DNA of 64,000 bases from Mesobacillus jeotgali (GCF_002874535.1 NZ_CP025025.1:3465031-3529030), one strand, 5' to 3'; positions 8,864 through 18,572 are shown, counted from the stretch's first letter. Notes: generated by a model from the letters alone, not told the origin. A program made the numbers and translations.

Positions 8864-10066
8864 TTATTTTCCTTGCGCTTGAGTGCGAAGTGCCTCAGCC
8901 TTGTCTGTACGCTCCCATGGAAGGTCAACGTCAGAACGGCCGAAGTGTCCATAAGCAGCTGTCTGCTTGTAGATTGGCTTGCGCAGGTCAAGCATGTTGA
9001 TGATCCCAGCCGGGCGAAGGTCGAAGTTGTTTTCTACAACGTCGATCAAGACATCTTCGCTCACTTTGCCTGTTCCGAATGTATCGATTGAAATCGATAC
9101 CGGACGAGCAACGCCGATTGCGTAAGCAAGCTGAACTTCAACTTTTTCAGCAAGGCCAGCAGCTACGATGTTCTTCGCAACGTAACGTGCAGCGTATGCA
9201 GCTGAACGGTCAACTTTTGTAGGATCCTTACCAGAGAATGCGCCGCCGCCGTGGCGAGCATATCCGCCGTAAGTATCAACGATGATCTTGCGGCCAGTAA
9301 GTCCTGCATCACCCTGTGGTCCGCCGATTACGAAACGGCCAGTTGGGTTGATGAAGTATTTTGTGTTCTCGTCAATCAATTCTGCTGGTACAACAGGCTT
9401 GATGACATGTTCTTTAAGGTTGCGCTGGATTTGCTCAAGCGAAACTTCTGGGTGGTGTTGAGTTGAGATAACGATTGTATCGATGCGAACAGGCTTGTCG
9501 TTCTCATCGTATTCAACTGTCACCTGAGTTTTACCGTCCGGACGAAGGTATGGAAGGATTTCTTCCTTACGCACCTCAGTCAGGCGGCGTGAAATTTTGT
9601 GTGCCAATGATATTGGAAGAGGCATAAGCTCTTTCGTTTCGTTGCAGGCAAAACCGAACATCAAGCCCTGGTCTCCCGCTCCGATTGCTTCGATTTCTTC
9701 ATCTGACATTTGGCCTTCACGTGCTTCAAGTGCCTGGTCAACACCCATTGCGATGTCAGCAGACTGCTCGTCGATTGAAGTCAAAACTGCACAAGTTTCA
9801 GAGTCGAAACCGTACTTAGCGCGAGTGTAGCCAATTTCCTTGACTGTTTCACGAACGATCTTCGGAATATCTACGTATGTAGATGTAGTGATTTCCCCTG
9901 CAACTAGTACAAGGCCTGTAGTAACTGATGTTTCAGCAGCAACACGTGCATTAGCATCTTTTGCAAGGATCGCATCTAAAATCGCGTCAGAAATCTGATC
10001 GCAAATTTTATCAGGATGGCCTTCTGTTACTGATTCAGAAGTGAACAAACGGCGTTTGTTTGACAT
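8864..10066 (-). CDS. metK: S-adenosylmethionine synthetase MetK
   Basis: This 400-aa methionine adenosyltransferase makes SAM from methionine and ATP. Motifs include GHPDKICDQ near the N-terminus (ATP binding) and the signature [20 protein letters not shown] start at ATG 10066 ([11 protein letters not shown]), with AGGGAGG seven bases upstream; 15 earlier in-frame codons are leader. A full S-box riboswitch and a consensus sigma-A promoter lie upstream, so the gene should be switched off when SAM is plentiful. Confidence 0.97.
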   Translation of the reverse strand: MSNKRRLFTSESVTEGHPDKICDQISDAILDAILAKDANARVAAETSVTTGLVLVAGEITTSTYVDIPKIVRETVKEIGYTRAKYGFDSETCAVLTSIDEQSADIAMGVDQALEAREGQMSDEEIEAIGAGDQGLMFGFACNETKELMPLPISLAHKISRRLTEVRKEEILPYLRPDGKTQVTVEYDENDKPVRIDTIVISTQHHPEVSLEQIQRNLKEHVIKPVVPAELIDENTKYFINPTGRFVIGGPQGDAGLTGRKIIVDTYGGYARHGGGAFSGKDPTKVDRSAAYAARYVAKNIVAAGLAEKVEVQLAYAIGVARPVSISIDTFGTGKVSEDVLIDVVENNFDLRPAGIINMLDLRKPIYKQTAAYGHFGRSDVDLPWERTDKAEALRTQAQGK

Positions 10067-10296
10067 CTGAGTTCCTCCCTTATTTATAAAAATTGATCGA
10101 GGCTGTCCCAATACAGACCTCGGGTTGATACGGTACTCATTCCCTATGTAGTATGAAATAAACGCTGAGTTTTTATTAGAAAAATTTGTTCAGGATTCAT
10201 GGTGAATTTCTTTTTTTCCTAATTTTCACCCACGGGAGCAATGACACCTAAGAAGGCAGTCCGATTGCATTCTCATGCATTTGGACAGAAAAAAGC

Positions 10297-10334
10297 AATA
10301 TAAAAAACCTCTCCAATTTCGAGGAAAGGTTTAT
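10297..10334 (-). terminator. Riboswitch-controlled terminator upstream of metK
   Basis: On the minus strand the hairpin AACCTTTCCTC/GGAGAGGTT is followed by TTTTTT. It is the expression platform of the S-box leader and terminates the transcript before metK when SAM is bound. Confidence 0.85.
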
Positions 10335-10339
10335 GCTTA

Positions 10340-10497
10340 AATCCGCGCCTTTCGCTCTTATCGTTCAAGGGCAGTTCCCTTGCGTCAGGTTAGCACCTTT
10401 GCCCGGAAATAGCAGCATTCCAAAAGCTGTTTTTTCACGTCTGCAGGTTGCTGGGTTTCATTGGGCCTGTCCCTCCACCAGCTCGGGATAAGAGAGT
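10340..10497 (-). promoter_or_regulatory. SAM-I (S-box) riboswitch
   Basis: Read on the minus strand, the leader contains the hallmark S-box blocks CTTATCCCGAG, GGTGGAGGGA, GGCCCAATGAAACCCAGCA, AAAGGTGCTAA and GAACGATAAGAG, with P1 closing between the first and last. The terminator follows. Known behaviour of this class is premature termination at high SAM. It sits about 270 bases before metK, the expected target. Confidence 0.95.
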
Positions 10498-10513
10498 ATC
10501 CGTTCAAGACCAA

Positions 10514-10542
10514 ATCATAACGAAACTACAATTGCATGTCAA
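10514..10542 (-). promoter_or_regulatory. Sigma-A promoter of metK leader
   Basis: On the minus strand TTGACA (10542-10537) and TATGAT (10519-10514) are separated by exactly 17 bases, just upstream of the S-box aptamer. Confidence 0.85.
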
Positions 10543-10621
10543 TGATTTTCTCGGTAAATTTGTCGATTGTTGTTGAAAGTTTTTTTGTATAATAAAATGG
10601 CCTCATAATGCTTCTTTTTGC

Positions 10622-10650
10622 TTGACTATATAAAGAAAGAATTATATAAC
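10622..10650 (+). promoter_or_regulatory. Probable sigma-A promoter of pckA
   Basis: TTGACT (10622-10627) and TATAAC (10645-10650) are 17 bases apart, giving a start near 10657 and a leader of about 120 nt before pckA. In B. subtilis pckA is repressed by CcpN under glycolytic conditions; whether CcpN acts here cannot be read from the sequence. Confidence 0.6.
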
Positions 10651-10681
10651 GCAAGTTAGGTACAAGGTAATTTTTCGAGTC

Positions 10682-10719
10682 ATTAGTATAGATTAATTAA
10701 ACTAATGTGTTATACTAAT
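10682..10719. promoter_or_regulatory. Dyad in the pckA leader
   Basis: The inverted repeat ATTAGTATA (10682-10690) and TATACTAAT (10711-10719) flank a 20-bp AT-rich centre. It lies 57 bases before the pckA start and could be an operator or an mRNA hairpin. No regulator is assigned. Confidence 0.4.
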
Positions 10720-10775
10720 ACCGAGATGTAAACACTTACAAAATATTAAACTTTTAAAAAGGAAGGTATTCTCCG

Positions 10776-12365
10776 ATGAATGTTGTAGGAATATCAAATG
10801 AACTTTCAGCATTATTAAAAGGAAACAATGTAAAGGTGCAGTTATCTGTTCCCCAGCTTGTTGAAAAAGTCTTGAACCGAAACGAAGGGCTCCTGACTTC
10901 AACTGGTGCCGTAAGAGCAACCACTGGAAAGTATACTGGCCGTTCACCTAAAGATAAATTCATTGTCGAAGAAGAATCCGTGAAGGACAAAATTGACTGG
11001 GGCTCTGTCAACCAGCCGATTTCCGAGGAATCTTTTACAAAACTATATAATAAGGTATTGAACTTCCTTAAAGAAAAAGAAGAAGTATTTGTATTCAAAG
11101 GATTTGCGGGTGCTGATAAGAAATACCAGCTTCCAATCCAGGTTATCAATGAATACGCCTGGCACAACCTTTTCGCTCATCAATTGTTCATCCGACCAAC
11201 GGAGGAAGAGCTTGTTGATCATGAATCTGAATTCACGGTTATTTCTGCACCAACTTTCAAGGCGGATCCTAAAGTTGATGGCACGAATTCCGAGACATTC
11301 ATCATTGTTTCTTTTGCACAGCGCGTCGTATTGATCGGCGGAACAGAATATGCGGGTGAAATGAAGAAGTCGATTTTCTCCGTGATGAACTATTTGCTGC
11401 CTGAAAATGGGATCCTTTCCATGCATTGCTCGGCAAACGTGGGACGCGAAGGCGATGTTGCATTGTTCTTCGGTCTTTCCGGAACAGGAAAGACAACTTT
11501 ATCAGCTGATAACAATCGCCGACTGATTGGTGATGATGAGCATGGCTGGTCAGCTAACGGTGTATTCAACATCGAGGGTGGATGCTATGCGAAGTGCATT
11601 AACTTATCCAAGGAAAAAGAACCGCAAATTTATGATGCGATCCGTTTCGGTTCTGTACTTGAAAATGTCGTTGTCGATGAAGAAACTCGTGTTGCGGACT
11701 ATGATGACGGCAGCCTGACTGAAAATACACGTGCAGCTTATCCAATCCAGGCAATTGAAAACATCGTGGACCCAAGCATTGCCGGACATCCAAACGCAAT
11801 TGTGTTCCTGACTGCCGACGCTTTCGGAGTTCTGCCTCCAATCGCCAAGCTTACAAAGGAACAGGCAATGTACCATTTCTTGAGCGGATATACTTCAAAG
11901 CTTGCTGGAACTGAGCGCGGCATCACATCACCGCAGGCAACGTTCTCGACTTGCTTCGGCTCACCTTTCCTTCCGCTTGCAGCAACAAGATACGCCGAAA
12001 TGCTCGGTGAAAAAATCGACGAGCACAACGCGAAGGTATTCCTTGTGAACACAGGATGGACAGGCGGAGAATATGGCACTGGCAGCCGCATGAAGCTTGC
12101 ATACACTCGCGCAATGGTCCAGGCAGCACTTGAAGGCGAATTGAACAACGTCGAAACCGTCAAAGACGAAATCTTCGGCCTGGATATTCCGTCACATGTA
12201 CCAGGTGTACCTGACGACGTCCTTCAGCCAGTCAAAACATGGAGCGACAAAGAAGCCTACTACGCAAAAGCAAACGAACTTGCTGGCAAGTTCCGCGAAA
12301 ACTTTAAGAAGTTCTCAAACGTACCTTCTGAGATCGAAGAAAAAGGCGGACCGACAGCGAAATAA
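10776..12365 (+). CDS. pckA: Phosphoenolpyruvate carboxykinase (ATP) PckA
   Basis: This 529-aa cytosolic enzyme converts oxaloacetate and ATP to PEP, CO2 and ADP, the first committed step of gluconeogenesis. The kinase P-loop GLSGTGKTT (about residues 231-239) and GDDEHGWS metal/nucleotide motif are intact, as is the substrate region TGRSPKDKF near residue 50. Full family length. The start ATG has AAGGAAGG upstream. It is divergent from metK; the long spacer carries both control regions. A dispersed structured repeat starts five bases after the stop. Confidence 0.97.
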   Translation: MNVVGISNELSALLKGNNVKVQLSVPQLVEKVLNRNEGLLTSTGAVRATTGKYTGRSPKDKFIVEEESVKDKIDWGSVNQPISEESFTKLYNKVLNFLKEKEEVFVFKGFAGADKKYQLPIQVINEYAWHNLFAHQLFIRPTEEELVDHESEFTVISAPTFKADPKVDGTNSETFIIVSFAQRVVLIGGTEYAGEMKKSIFSVMNYLLPENGILSMHCSANVGREGDVALFFGLSGTGKTTLSADNNRRLIGDDEHGWSANGVFNIEGGCYAKCINLSKEKEPQIYDAIRFGSVLENVVVDEETRVADYDDGSLTENTRAAYPIQAIENIVDPSIAGHPNAIVFLTADAFGVLPPIAKLTKEQAMYHFLSGYTSKLAGTERGITSPQATFSTCFGSPFLPLAATRYAEMLGEKIDEHNAKVFLVNTGWTGGEYGTGSRMKLAYTRAMVQAALEGELNNVETVKDEIFGLDIPSHVPGVPDDVLQPVKTWSDKEAYYAKANELAGKFRENFKKFSNVPSEIEEKGGPTAK

Positions 12366-12369
12366 GAAC

Positions 12370-12607
12370 AAAAAGCGCAAGCGCCTCGTTCAGCCCCGAC
12401 AAGCGCTGGAGGGCCGACCAGTGAAGTCGTTCTTTGACTTCATTGGGCGGATCGAAATCGAAAAGTATAGCCGACTGCCCAGAAACGCAGAAACTGGAGA
12501 CTCCGACAAAGAAGCGATTTTTGCTTCTGCCGGCGGAGTTGAAGTTTCGGAGTTTCTAGGAGGCGAAACTAGACAAGTGACTCGAGGGGCTAGGCGCTGG
12601 AGCTAGA
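12370..12607. repeat. Dispersed structured repeat, copy A (long form)
   Basis: The ends pair: AGCGCCT with AGGCGCT and AGCCCC with GGGGCT. Inside is an 11-bp hairpin CCAGTGAAGTC/GACTTCATTGG. Relative to the short copies (38973, 57539) this copy has an extra internal section with its own hairpins (AGAAGC/GCTTCT). No open transposase accompanies it. Bacillus genomes carry many such sequences; I know no established function. Confidence 0.85.
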
Positions 12608-12626
12608 TTAAAAAAACCGCATTGAG

Positions 12627-12635
12627 TTATCCACA
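12627..12635 (+). other. DnaA-box 9-mer beside dispersed repeat A
   Basis: TTATCCACA is the perfect bacterial DnaA-box consensus, located 20 bases after repeat copy A and followed by an AT-rich TTATAAATTCC stretch. The same arrangement follows copies B and D. Confidence 0.5.
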
Positions 12636-12657
12636 ACTCAATACCTTTATAAATTCC

Positions 12658-12666
12658 TTATCCACA
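12658..12666 (+). other. Second DnaA-box 9-mer
   Basis: A second perfect TTATCCACA lies 31 bases after the first (start to start) and immediately before a truncated repeat copy. Confidence 0.5.
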
Positions 12667-12715
12667 AGAAAAGCGCAAGCGCCTTGGTCAGCCCCGACAA
12701 GCGATGGAGCTGACA
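12667..12715. repeat. Truncated dispersed repeat fragment
   Basis: The 5' end of the dispersed element (AAGCGCAAGCGCC to AGCCCCGACAAGCG) is present, then similarity stops in TGGAGCTGAC. It is a partial copy directly after a DnaA-box 9-mer. Confidence 0.75.
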
Positions 12716-12748
12716 ATTCTCGAAGTAAAATTCATCCTTTCTTATCGC

Positions 12749-12788
12749 ATAAAAGGGCCATTTCCAATCGGAAAAGGCCCTTTTCTAT
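12749..12788 (-). terminator. Bidirectional-looking terminator after DUF3231 gene
   Basis: The stem AAAAGGGCC/GGCCCTTTT (12751-12759 with 12776-12784) has T-rich sequence on both sides. It can serve the minus-strand DUF3231 gene and readthrough from pckA. Confidence 0.7.
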
Positions 12789-12825
12789 TTCACAGTCTAT
12801 TGGTTGCGGTTTATGCCAATAGCTA

Positions 12826-13830
12826 TCATTTACTCCTGTTCCTTAATGCTTCCCTGTCAACATTTTGGGGAGGCTGTTCCATCCATCTGTTATCAATCAT
12901 TATTTTTATCCCGTCGTTTGCATATTGAAGAATTTCAGTCACAAGCCTCGTGTAATGTCCGCCTAAATCTTTTCTTAGGCTCGCTCCAATTGCAGTTCCG
13001 TATCCACCAACACTAATAGCACTTAAACTGTTGGTTTGAAACATCATTAGCTTATCTGAAAAAGGCGGTACAATTGATTGAGATATCGCTGAGTCCCAGG
13101 TGCTTGGAAGCGGGACTCCGTCTTGTACTAAAATTTCTCTAAACACAGTTTCATGTTTTGCAGCTATTTCAGAACCTCTTTCCATAAACTTTCGTACTTC
13201 TGGTGACTGGGCTGTCTGAGAGAAACCTGCCAAAAAAGTTCTGCCAATTGAATTCGTCTCTGTGTTTTTTGATATATGAGCCAGCTCTACAGCAGTAAGT
13301 GGGCGATGTCTTCCCATTAAACTAGATAAGAATGATTCATCTTGCAGATATTCTGCTTTCTCCATTGGAGGTATTGTTGGCGAGCGTACGAATGTACCTT
13401 TTTTTAAAAGCAAGTCACAAGAATCATTATAAAGTTTCATAAATATCTCAGAAGTCTCCGAAAATAATTCTCTTACATCATTCCTGGCCAATACTTCTAA
13501 AAATGCTGCAGATGCAACAGTTCCTGCTGAAGCCATATATTTAATATAGCGCAAAGTAAAAAGATCTGAGTATACTCTGCCTGCCATTAAATTCACGTCA
13601 TCCTGAGTAAAACCGATAGGCAGTGCATGTTGATCTTTTTCGAAAATGGTCTTGACTTGATTTACTACAAATTTCGTATTTGATAACGCGGCATTTATGA
13701 TTTCCGTCATTTCGGTATCTTCATTTACCTTTGCAAAATGCTGGACAATGCAATGAGCCATTGAATTTTGCATATAAGCTCCCCACATCGCAGCTACTTC
13801 TGATGAAGTCAATTGAGGGTTATGTTCCAT
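12826..13830 (-). CDS. DUF3231 family protein
   Basis: This 334-aa protein is all-helical and made of two similar halves, as in the Bacillus DUF3231 family, which has tandem ferritin-like four-helix bundles. There is no signal peptide or transmembrane segment. Several His and Glu residues (HCIVQHFAK, RHRPLTAVELAH, HETVFREIL) could sit in the bundle cores, but I cannot confirm a di-iron site. Members are common in spore formers and their role is unknown. AAGGAG lies upstream of the ATG. It is monocistronic. Confidence 0.75.
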   Translation of the reverse strand: MEHNPQLTSSEVAAMWGAYMQNSMAHCIVQHFAKVNEDTEMTEIINAALSNTKFVVNQVKTIFEKDQHALPIGFTQDDVNLMAGRVYSDLFTLRYIKYMASAGTVASAAFLEVLARNDVRELFSETSEIFMKLYNDSCDLLLKKGTFVRSPTIPPMEKAEYLQDESFLSSLMGRHRPLTAVELAHISKNTETNSIGRTFLAGFSQTAQSPEVRKFMERGSEIAAKHETVFREILVQDGVPLPSTWDSAISQSIVPPFSDKLMMFQTNSLSAISVGGYGTAIGASLRKDLGGHYTRLVTEILQYANDGIKIMIDNRWMEQPPQNVDREALRNRSK

Positions 13831-13956
13831 TTCAATTCATAACTCCTTCTTTTTGCCTTATTTTTAGGCTAAAGAAGAGATAATATTCGTTGATAACTAT
13901 TCAACTAAAATAAGTACTGTTTTTTTTAAAATTAAACTTATAACAATGACTGTAAA

Positions 13957-13987
13957 GAAAAAAAACAGAGCACAATATGTGCCCTGC
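13957..13987 (-). terminator. Terminator after ytmB
   Basis: On the minus strand CAGGGCAC/GTGCTCTG forms a stem (one G-T pair) followed by eight T, starting directly at the ytmB stop. Confidence 0.8.
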
Positions 13988-14230
13988 TTAGTTGGTTGAG
14001 TTCAAGGAAATCAACTGATACGTAAGTGTTGTTGTGCTTTCTGTCCATTCTACTTTTTTGATGACGCCGATTCCGGTAAGGTCACCTTCGATTGTCTTTT
14101 TGACTTCTAGTGGAATGTCAACTGGATAAAGCCTGTAGCCTTCCTTGGTCAAAGAGAAGAAATTGTCTTCGAGCCGCTTTTCCCGGCCCTTTGTCACGAT
14201 CATTGTATTCAACTCTAATGGCATCCCCAT
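13988..14230 (-). CDS. ytmB: YtmB, DUF2584 family protein
   Basis: This 80-aa small soluble beta-rich protein ends in the conserved ISLNSTN. Length and sequence fit the Bacillus YtmB/DUF2584 family, of unknown function. ATG 14230 is chosen because GAGGAG lies eight bases upstream; 14 further upstream codons are in frame but unlikely. It follows ytmA by 55 bases on the same strand, as in B. subtilis. Confidence 0.8.
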   Translation of the reverse strand: MGMPLELNTMIVTKGREKRLEDNFFSLTKEGYRLYPVDIPLEVKKTIEGDLTGIGVIKKVEWTESTTTLTYQLISLNSTN

Positions 14231-14285
14231 TGTACTCGCTCCTCTATTGTTCATCATTAATACCACTTTCATTTTATCATTGTTG

Positions 14286-15065
14286 CTATTGTGATTTCAT
14301 CCAATTCGTTAAGTCGGACACAACTTTCCGGTTCACTACTGGCGGAAAGTAATGCGTGTAGTCATCAAAATACCAGCTTTCGACAGGCTTGTCCAACTCT
14401 TTTAACCGCTTCTCGATCCGATAGGAGTGTTCAACCGACACATTGCGGTCGTTCCGGCCGTGGATCAGCAGCACCGGTGCTTTCAGGTTTTCGATATCGT
14501 ATAAAGGCGTGCGGAACTTATAGCGGTTTGGCACCTTTTTAGGCGACCCCCCGATCACCCTTTTCATCATCCTGCGCAGGTCCTTTCTTTCCACATACGT
14601 TAAAAACATATCCGTTACCCCTCCCCAGGTAACGACCGACGCCGTCTCCGGAAACTTAATGGCAGTCAGCAAAGCCATCAACCCGCCGCGTGAAAATCCA
14701 AAGACATGAATCCTTTCAACCCATGGCAATGTTTGCAGCAGCGTGAATCCTGCAAATGCATCGGCTCGGTCATCGCCGCCGAAGTCCTCATCTCCTTCCC
14801 CTCCCTGATTCCCACGGTAAAAAGGAGCGAAAACAGTGAAGCCTTCAGACGCAAATTGCGCAATACGTGCAGGCCTTACCTTACCTACATTTTTAATTCC
14901 ACCACGCAGATACAGGAATCCTTCAGTCCCGCTTCCATCAATCGGCTTGGCAAGAAGTCCTTTGACCCGCAGTCCGCCTGCATAGTAGGTCACCATCTGC
15001 AGCTCTACTGCCGGATGGGGGGAAGGAAATTTGTTAGCCGAGATCATTAGTCCGTCTTTTTCCAA
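14286..15065 (-). CDS. ytmA: Alpha/beta hydrolase YtmA (S9 peptidase-like)
   Basis: This 259-aa hydrolase has a prolyl-oligopeptidase-like fold: the segment FAPFYRGNQGGEGDEDFGGDD, nucleophile elbow GFSRGG (Ser near residue 125), Asp in IHGRNDRNV and His in DDYTHYFPP. It may be a peptidase or esterase; the substrate is unknown. TTG 15065 has GAGGAG eight bases upstream and is my preferred start; GTG 15074 and ATG 15047 are alternatives. It heads the ytmA-ytmB pair and is divergent from ytlA. Confidence 0.82.
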   Translation of the reverse strand: MEKDGLMISANKFPSPHPAVELQMVTYYAGGLRVKGLLAKPIDGSGTEGFLYLRGGIKNVGKVRPARIAQFASEGFTVFAPFYRGNQGGEGDEDFGGDDRADAFAGFTLLQTLPWVERIHVFGFSRGGLMALLTAIKFPETASVVTWGGVTDMFLTYVERKDLRRMMKRVIGGSPKKVPNRYKFRTPLYDIENLKAPVLLIHGRNDRNVSVEHSYRIEKRLKELDKPVESWYFDDYTHYFPPVVNRKVVSDLTNWMKSQ

Positions 15066-15183
15066 AGTAAACACTCCTCTCTTATATGAAATTCTTTAAA
15101 TTTGGTTCCTGGGCATTCACACATTTTTAGCTGATTCATACGATATCGTAAGCCCAAATTAAGACAGATTTTTAGGAGGCATC

Positions 15184-16182
15184 ATGATGAAAAAATGGTT
15201 CAAAGCCGGTTTTGCTTTATTTATGGTTGCTGTACTTATTATACCTCTTGCAGCCTGTGGTCAAGACAAGGTACAGACTGTCAAAGTTGCAGAGGTGACG
15301 CGGTCAATCTTCTATGCTCCTCAATATGTTGCCCTTGAAAAAGGATTTTTTGAGGATGAAGGATTGAAAGTAGAATTAACTACAACATGGGGCGGCGACA
15401 AAACCATGACAGCCGTACTCTCGAACGCAGCAGATATTGGACTCGTTGGTTCAGAGACATCCATCTACGTTTATGCCCAGGGATCAAATGATCCAGTCAT
15501 CAACTTTGCCCAGCTTACGCAAACAGATGGGACCTTTCTTGTATCCAGAGAAAAAATTGATGATTTTTCATGGGATCAGTTAAAAGGAGCCACCTATCTC
15601 GGCCAGCGTACGGGCGGGATGCCGCAAATGGTCGGTGAATTCGTCCTCAAGAAGCACGGCATCGATCCAAAGGCAGATTTAGAGATGATCCAAAATATTG
15701 ATTACGCGAATATTCCGAACGCCTTCGCTTCCGGAACTGGTGACTTCGTCCAGCTATTCGAACCGCAGGCGAGCCTGTTTGAAAAAGAAGGCAAAGGTCA
15801 TATTGTCGCTTCATTCGGAACAGAATCCGGTCATGTACCTTATACCACATTTATGTCAAAACAAAGCTATATGAAGAAAAACCCGGAAACTATCGAAAAA
15901 TTCACTCGCGCAATCTATAAGGCGCAGCAATGGGTGGAATCACACAGTGCCAAAGAAACAGCGGAGGTTATCCAGCCATTCTTTAAAGATACAGATCTGT
16001 CCCTAATCGAAACGGTTGTAGATCGCTATAAGAGCCAGGGTTCCTATGCGACAGACCCGATTTTAGATGAAGAAGAGTGGAAGAACCTACAGGACATCAT
16101 GGATGAAGCAGGTGAACTTCCTGAGGAAGTCAGCCATGACACATTAGTCAATACAGAGGTAGCAGAAGAAGTCATGAAATAA
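15184..16182 (+). CDS. ytlA: ABC transporter substrate-binding lipoprotein YtlA
   Basis: This 332-aa protein has a lipoprotein signal peptide with lipobox LAAC (Cys25), then a periplasmic-binding type II fold of the SsuA/TauA/NMT1 family (starts VAEVTRSIFYAPQYVALEKGFF). AGGAGG precedes the ATG; a second ATG one codon later is equally possible. It is first gene of ytlA-ytlC-ytlD. The family imports sulfonates, taurine, nitrate or thiamine precursors; the substrate cannot be told here and no TPP riboswitch or S-box precedes it. Confidence 0.9.
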   Translation: MMKKWFKAGFALFMVAVLIIPLAACGQDKVQTVKVAEVTRSIFYAPQYVALEKGFFEDEGLKVELTTTWGGDKTMTAVLSNAADIGLVGSETSIYVYAQGSNDPVINFAQLTQTDGTFLVSREKIDDFSWDQLKGATYLGQRTGGMPQMVGEFVLKKHGIDPKADLEMIQNIDYANIPNAFASGTGDFVQLFEPQASLFEKEGKGHIVASFGTESGHVPYTTFMSKQSYMKKNPETIEKFTRAIYKAQQWVESHSAKETAEVIQPFFKDTDLSLIETVVDRYKSQGSYATDPILDEEEWKNLQDIMDEAGELPEEVSHDTLVNTEVAEEVMK

Positions 16183-16199
16183 CAGGAGGTTGCAGCCCA

Positions 16200-16976
16200 A
16201 TGGACTTTTTGACATTAAGAGGGATCCAGCACACTTATTTTACAAAAACATCCGCTGTCACTGCTCTGAATGATATTTCACTCGATGTCCAGGAAGGGGA
16301 ATTTGTTTCCTTCCTGGGTCCGAGCGGCTGCGGCAAAACAACGCTGCTATCGATCATCGCAGGGTTGATCGATCCCACCGATGGACATGTGAAACTGGAG
16401 GGTAAATCGGTCAATGAGGCTGCGAATCAAACTGGATACATGCTGCAGCAGGATTATTTATTTCCATGGAAAACAATTGAGGAAAATGTTTTTCTCGGCT
16501 TGAAGATTAGCGGAACTTTGGAAGATTCCAAAAAAGCTGAGGTTTTATCGCTGCTAAGGCAAATGGGTTTGGAGAATGTGGAAAAACTTTATCCCAAACA
16601 GCTGTCCGGCGGAATGCGTCAGCGCGTGGCCCTGGTTCGGACTTTGGCAACAGAACCTAAGCTGCTCATGCTCGACGAACCATTTTCCGCATTGGACTAT
16701 CAAACGAAATTGAAGCTCGAGGATTTGGTTTCAAACACCTTTAAGACTTTCGGAAAAACAGCGATTCTCGTAACGCATGATATCGGAGAAGCAATAGCAA
16801 TGAGTGACCGGATCTTCCTCTTTTCACCTAGACCTGGCCGCCTGCATAGAACTTTTTCGATACCAGAGGAGTTAAGGAACCTGAGTCCTTTCGAGGCCAG
16901 GAACCACCCTTTATACAATGAACTGTTCCAGACAGTATGGAAGGAGTTGGAGTCAATTGAGCCAGAAGAAAACTGA
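16200..16976 (+). CDS. ytlC: ABC transporter ATP-binding protein YtlC
   Basis: This 258-aa ATPase has Walker [10 protein letters not shown] (about residues 39-47), a Q-loop (YMLQQD), signature LSGGMRQR, Walker B LLMLDEP and the switch His in VTHD. It energises import with YtlA and YtlD, as in the SsuB/TauB family. AGGAGG lies upstream of the ATG. Its end overlaps ytlD by 20 bases. Confidence 0.93.
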   Translation: MDFLTLRGIQHTYFTKTSAVTALNDISLDVQEGEFVSFLGPSGCGKTTLLSIIAGLIDPTDGHVKLEGKSVNEAANQTGYMLQQDYLFPWKTIEENVFLGLKISGTLEDSKKAEVLSLLRQMGLENVEKLYPKQLSGGMRQRVALVRTLATEPKLLMLDEPFSALDYQTKLKLEDLVSNTFKTFGKTAILVTHDIGEAIAMSDRIFLFSPRPGRLHRTFSIPEELRNLSPFEARNHPLYNELFQTVWKELESIEPEEN

Positions 16977-17763
16977 ACTCCTCCATCAAGAGTATCTTAA
17001 AAAGTTAAGTCGTGAGCGAAAAGTCGTCCGCATTTATCAATTGCTGATTTTCATAGCCTTTTTTGCCTTATGGGAAATCTCCAGCCAGCAAAAATGGATC
17101 GACCCGCTCCTATTCAGTTCACCGTCAAAAATCTGGAACATGCTAATCGAAAAGACGATGGATGGTTCATTGGCCGTGAATCTTGGAGTGACATTGGCCG
17201 AAACCGTACTGGGATTCATCCTGGGAACACTCGCCGGCACGATATTGGCAGCTATCTTGTGGTGGTCACCGATACTTTCCAAAATATTGGACCCGTACCT
17301 TGTTATACTTAATTCAATGCCAAAGGTCGCGCTGGGTCCGATTTTGATAGTTGCGCTTGGAACCAATATGACCTCCATCATTGCGATGGGCGCAATCATC
17401 TCAGTAATCATCACTACAATCGTCGTGTATACCGCTTTTAAAGAGGTTGACCCAAATTATCTGAAGGTGCTGCAGACATTCGGAGCAACTAGGACACAGT
17501 GCTTTCGGGAGGCAATTTTGCCAGCATCTTTTCCTACCATCATTTCCACCTTGAAAGTGAACGTTGGTCTCTCCTGGGTTGGAGTCATTGTCGGTGAATT
17601 CCTCGTGTCTGCCCGGGGTCTCGGATATATGATCATCTATGGTTTCCAGGTTTTCAATTTCACGCTCGTGTTCCTGTCGCTGCTAGTCATCGCCGTGTTC
17701 GCCACTGTGATGTACCAGCTGGTCGAACTGCTTGAGAAGAAACTGATCAAAAGCAATCAATAA
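16957..17763 (+). CDS. ytlD: ABC transporter permease YtlD
   Basis: This 268-aa membrane protein has about six transmembrane segments and a BPD_transp_1 domain; the EAA loop is the stretch around [23 protein letters not shown] 16957 is preferred because GGAG lies four bases upstream and the length then fits the family; ATG 16918 would add 13 residues inside ytlC. It forms the channel of the YtlACD importer. A terminator follows at once. Confidence 0.88.
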   Translation: MSQKKTELLHQEYLKKLSRERKVVRIYQLLIFIAFFALWEISSQQKWIDPLLFSSPSKIWNMLIEKTMDGSLAVNLGVTLAETVLGFILGTLAGTILAAILWWSPILSKILDPYLVILNSMPKVALGPILIVALGTNMTSIIAMGAIISVIITTIVVYTAFKEVDPNYLKVLQTFGATRTQCFREAILPASFPTIISTLKVNVGLSWVGVIVGEFLVSARGLGYMIIYGFQVFNFTLVFLSLLVIAVFATVMYQLVELLEKKLIKSNQ

Positions 17764-17764
17764 C

Positions 17765-17795
17765 GAAGCCGGGATGATGATCCGGCTTCTTTTCT
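17765..17795 (+). terminator. Terminator of ytlACD operon
   Basis: GAAGCCGG/CCGGCTTC (17765-17772 with 17782-17789) is followed by TTTTCT, one base after the ytlD stop codon. Confidence 0.88.
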
Positions 17796-17837
17796 GTCTC
17801 AAAAAAATCTGGCACATGTAAACTTGGTCGAAAAAAA

Positions 17838-17940
17838 TGGATTTTCGCCAATAAAGTTGTGAACTCCGCCAATAAAATGAAATTATCGCGAATAAAATTG
17901 TGAACTCCGCCAATAAAATTAGATTTTCGCCAATATACCG
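17838..17940. repeat. Tandem array of about five units, 20-21 bp
   Basis: The motif CGCCAAT (once CGCGAAT) recurs at 17846, 17867, 17887, 17908 and 17928, i.e. steps of 21, 20, 21 and 20. Even and odd units alternate between linkers ending TTTT and linkers ending GAACTC. It lies between convergent ytlD and ytkD and has no reading frame. Confidence 0.85.
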
Positions 17941-18018
17941 GATTTTGGGTTAACAGTTACTACTTTTAACTCCGCAAAAAGTCAAAAAAGCGGCGGTACT
18001 CAATGAAAGTCCGCCACT

Positions 18019-18486
18019 TTAATGCTTTTTGCTTAAAATTTCAAGGCTATGCTTGATTACATCGTCCTTCATAATAAAACTGTACTCGTCCTTCATTCTT
18101 TCCACAAGTAAATCACCGCTTATAAGTACTGGGCCGCCAGTTTCCAGGTAATTATCCTGCGGCAGTATTTTTTCTGCTACACCGAAAAAGATTCTTTTTA
18201 CAAATGAACCTTCTTTATCGCTCACCCGATACTCGCCAATGCTCTCAAGCCTGCTTAAGACTCCGCCAGTTTCCTCCATAACCTCACGGCGAGCTGCACC
18301 TTCCAAGGTTTCGCCTTTCTCCACTTTGCCGCCAGGAAACTCAAGACCTCTGACTTTATGTTTGGTCAAAAGCCATTTATCTTGATATTTACAAATGATC
18401 AGCACATGGCGTGCACTTTTTTCAAAGGCGTTTTCCTGAAAGGATAAGGTCACCTCTCCGCCGTTTATATCTTTAAACTTTTCCAT
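18019..18486 (-). CDS. ytkD: NUDIX hydrolase YtkD
   Basis: This 155-aa protein has a complete Nudix box, GG-x5-GETLEGAARREVMEETGG-like, near residues 57-80, which binds the metal and diphosphate. B. subtilis YtkD hydrolyses 8-oxo-dGTP and other nucleoside triphosphates, protecting against oxidative mutagenesis. ATG 18486 has GGGGGAG upstream; an in-frame GTG six codons earlier overlaps that site. It sits near dps, another oxidative-stress gene. Confidence 0.9.
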   Translation of the reverse strand: MEKFKDINGGEVTLSFQENAFEKSARHVLIICKYQDKWLLTKHKVRGLEFPGGKVEKGETLEGAARREVMEETGGVLSRLESIGEYRVSDKEGSFVKRIFFGVAEKILPQDNYLETGGPVLISGDLLVERMKDEYSFIMKDDVIKHSLEILSKKH

Positions 18487-18572
18487 AACAGTCTCCCCCG
18501 CCACTAAATCATGATCTAATTATATAGAAAATGAGAAAATGAATAAACCGCAGACATCTGTCTGCGGCTGTT

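Noticed and set aside
12196..12606. 136-codon plus-strand frame running through the end of pckA into repeat A
   Set aside because: It is out of frame with pckA, and the rest is dispersed repeat; no start signal.
12370..12607. Insertion sequence
   Set aside because: The element has no reading frame resembling a transposase and no clear target-site duplication; called a dispersed structured repeat.
15075..15183. TPP riboswitch upstream of ytlA, which would suggest thiamine-precursor import
   Set aside because: No THI-box core sequences are visible in the short spacer.
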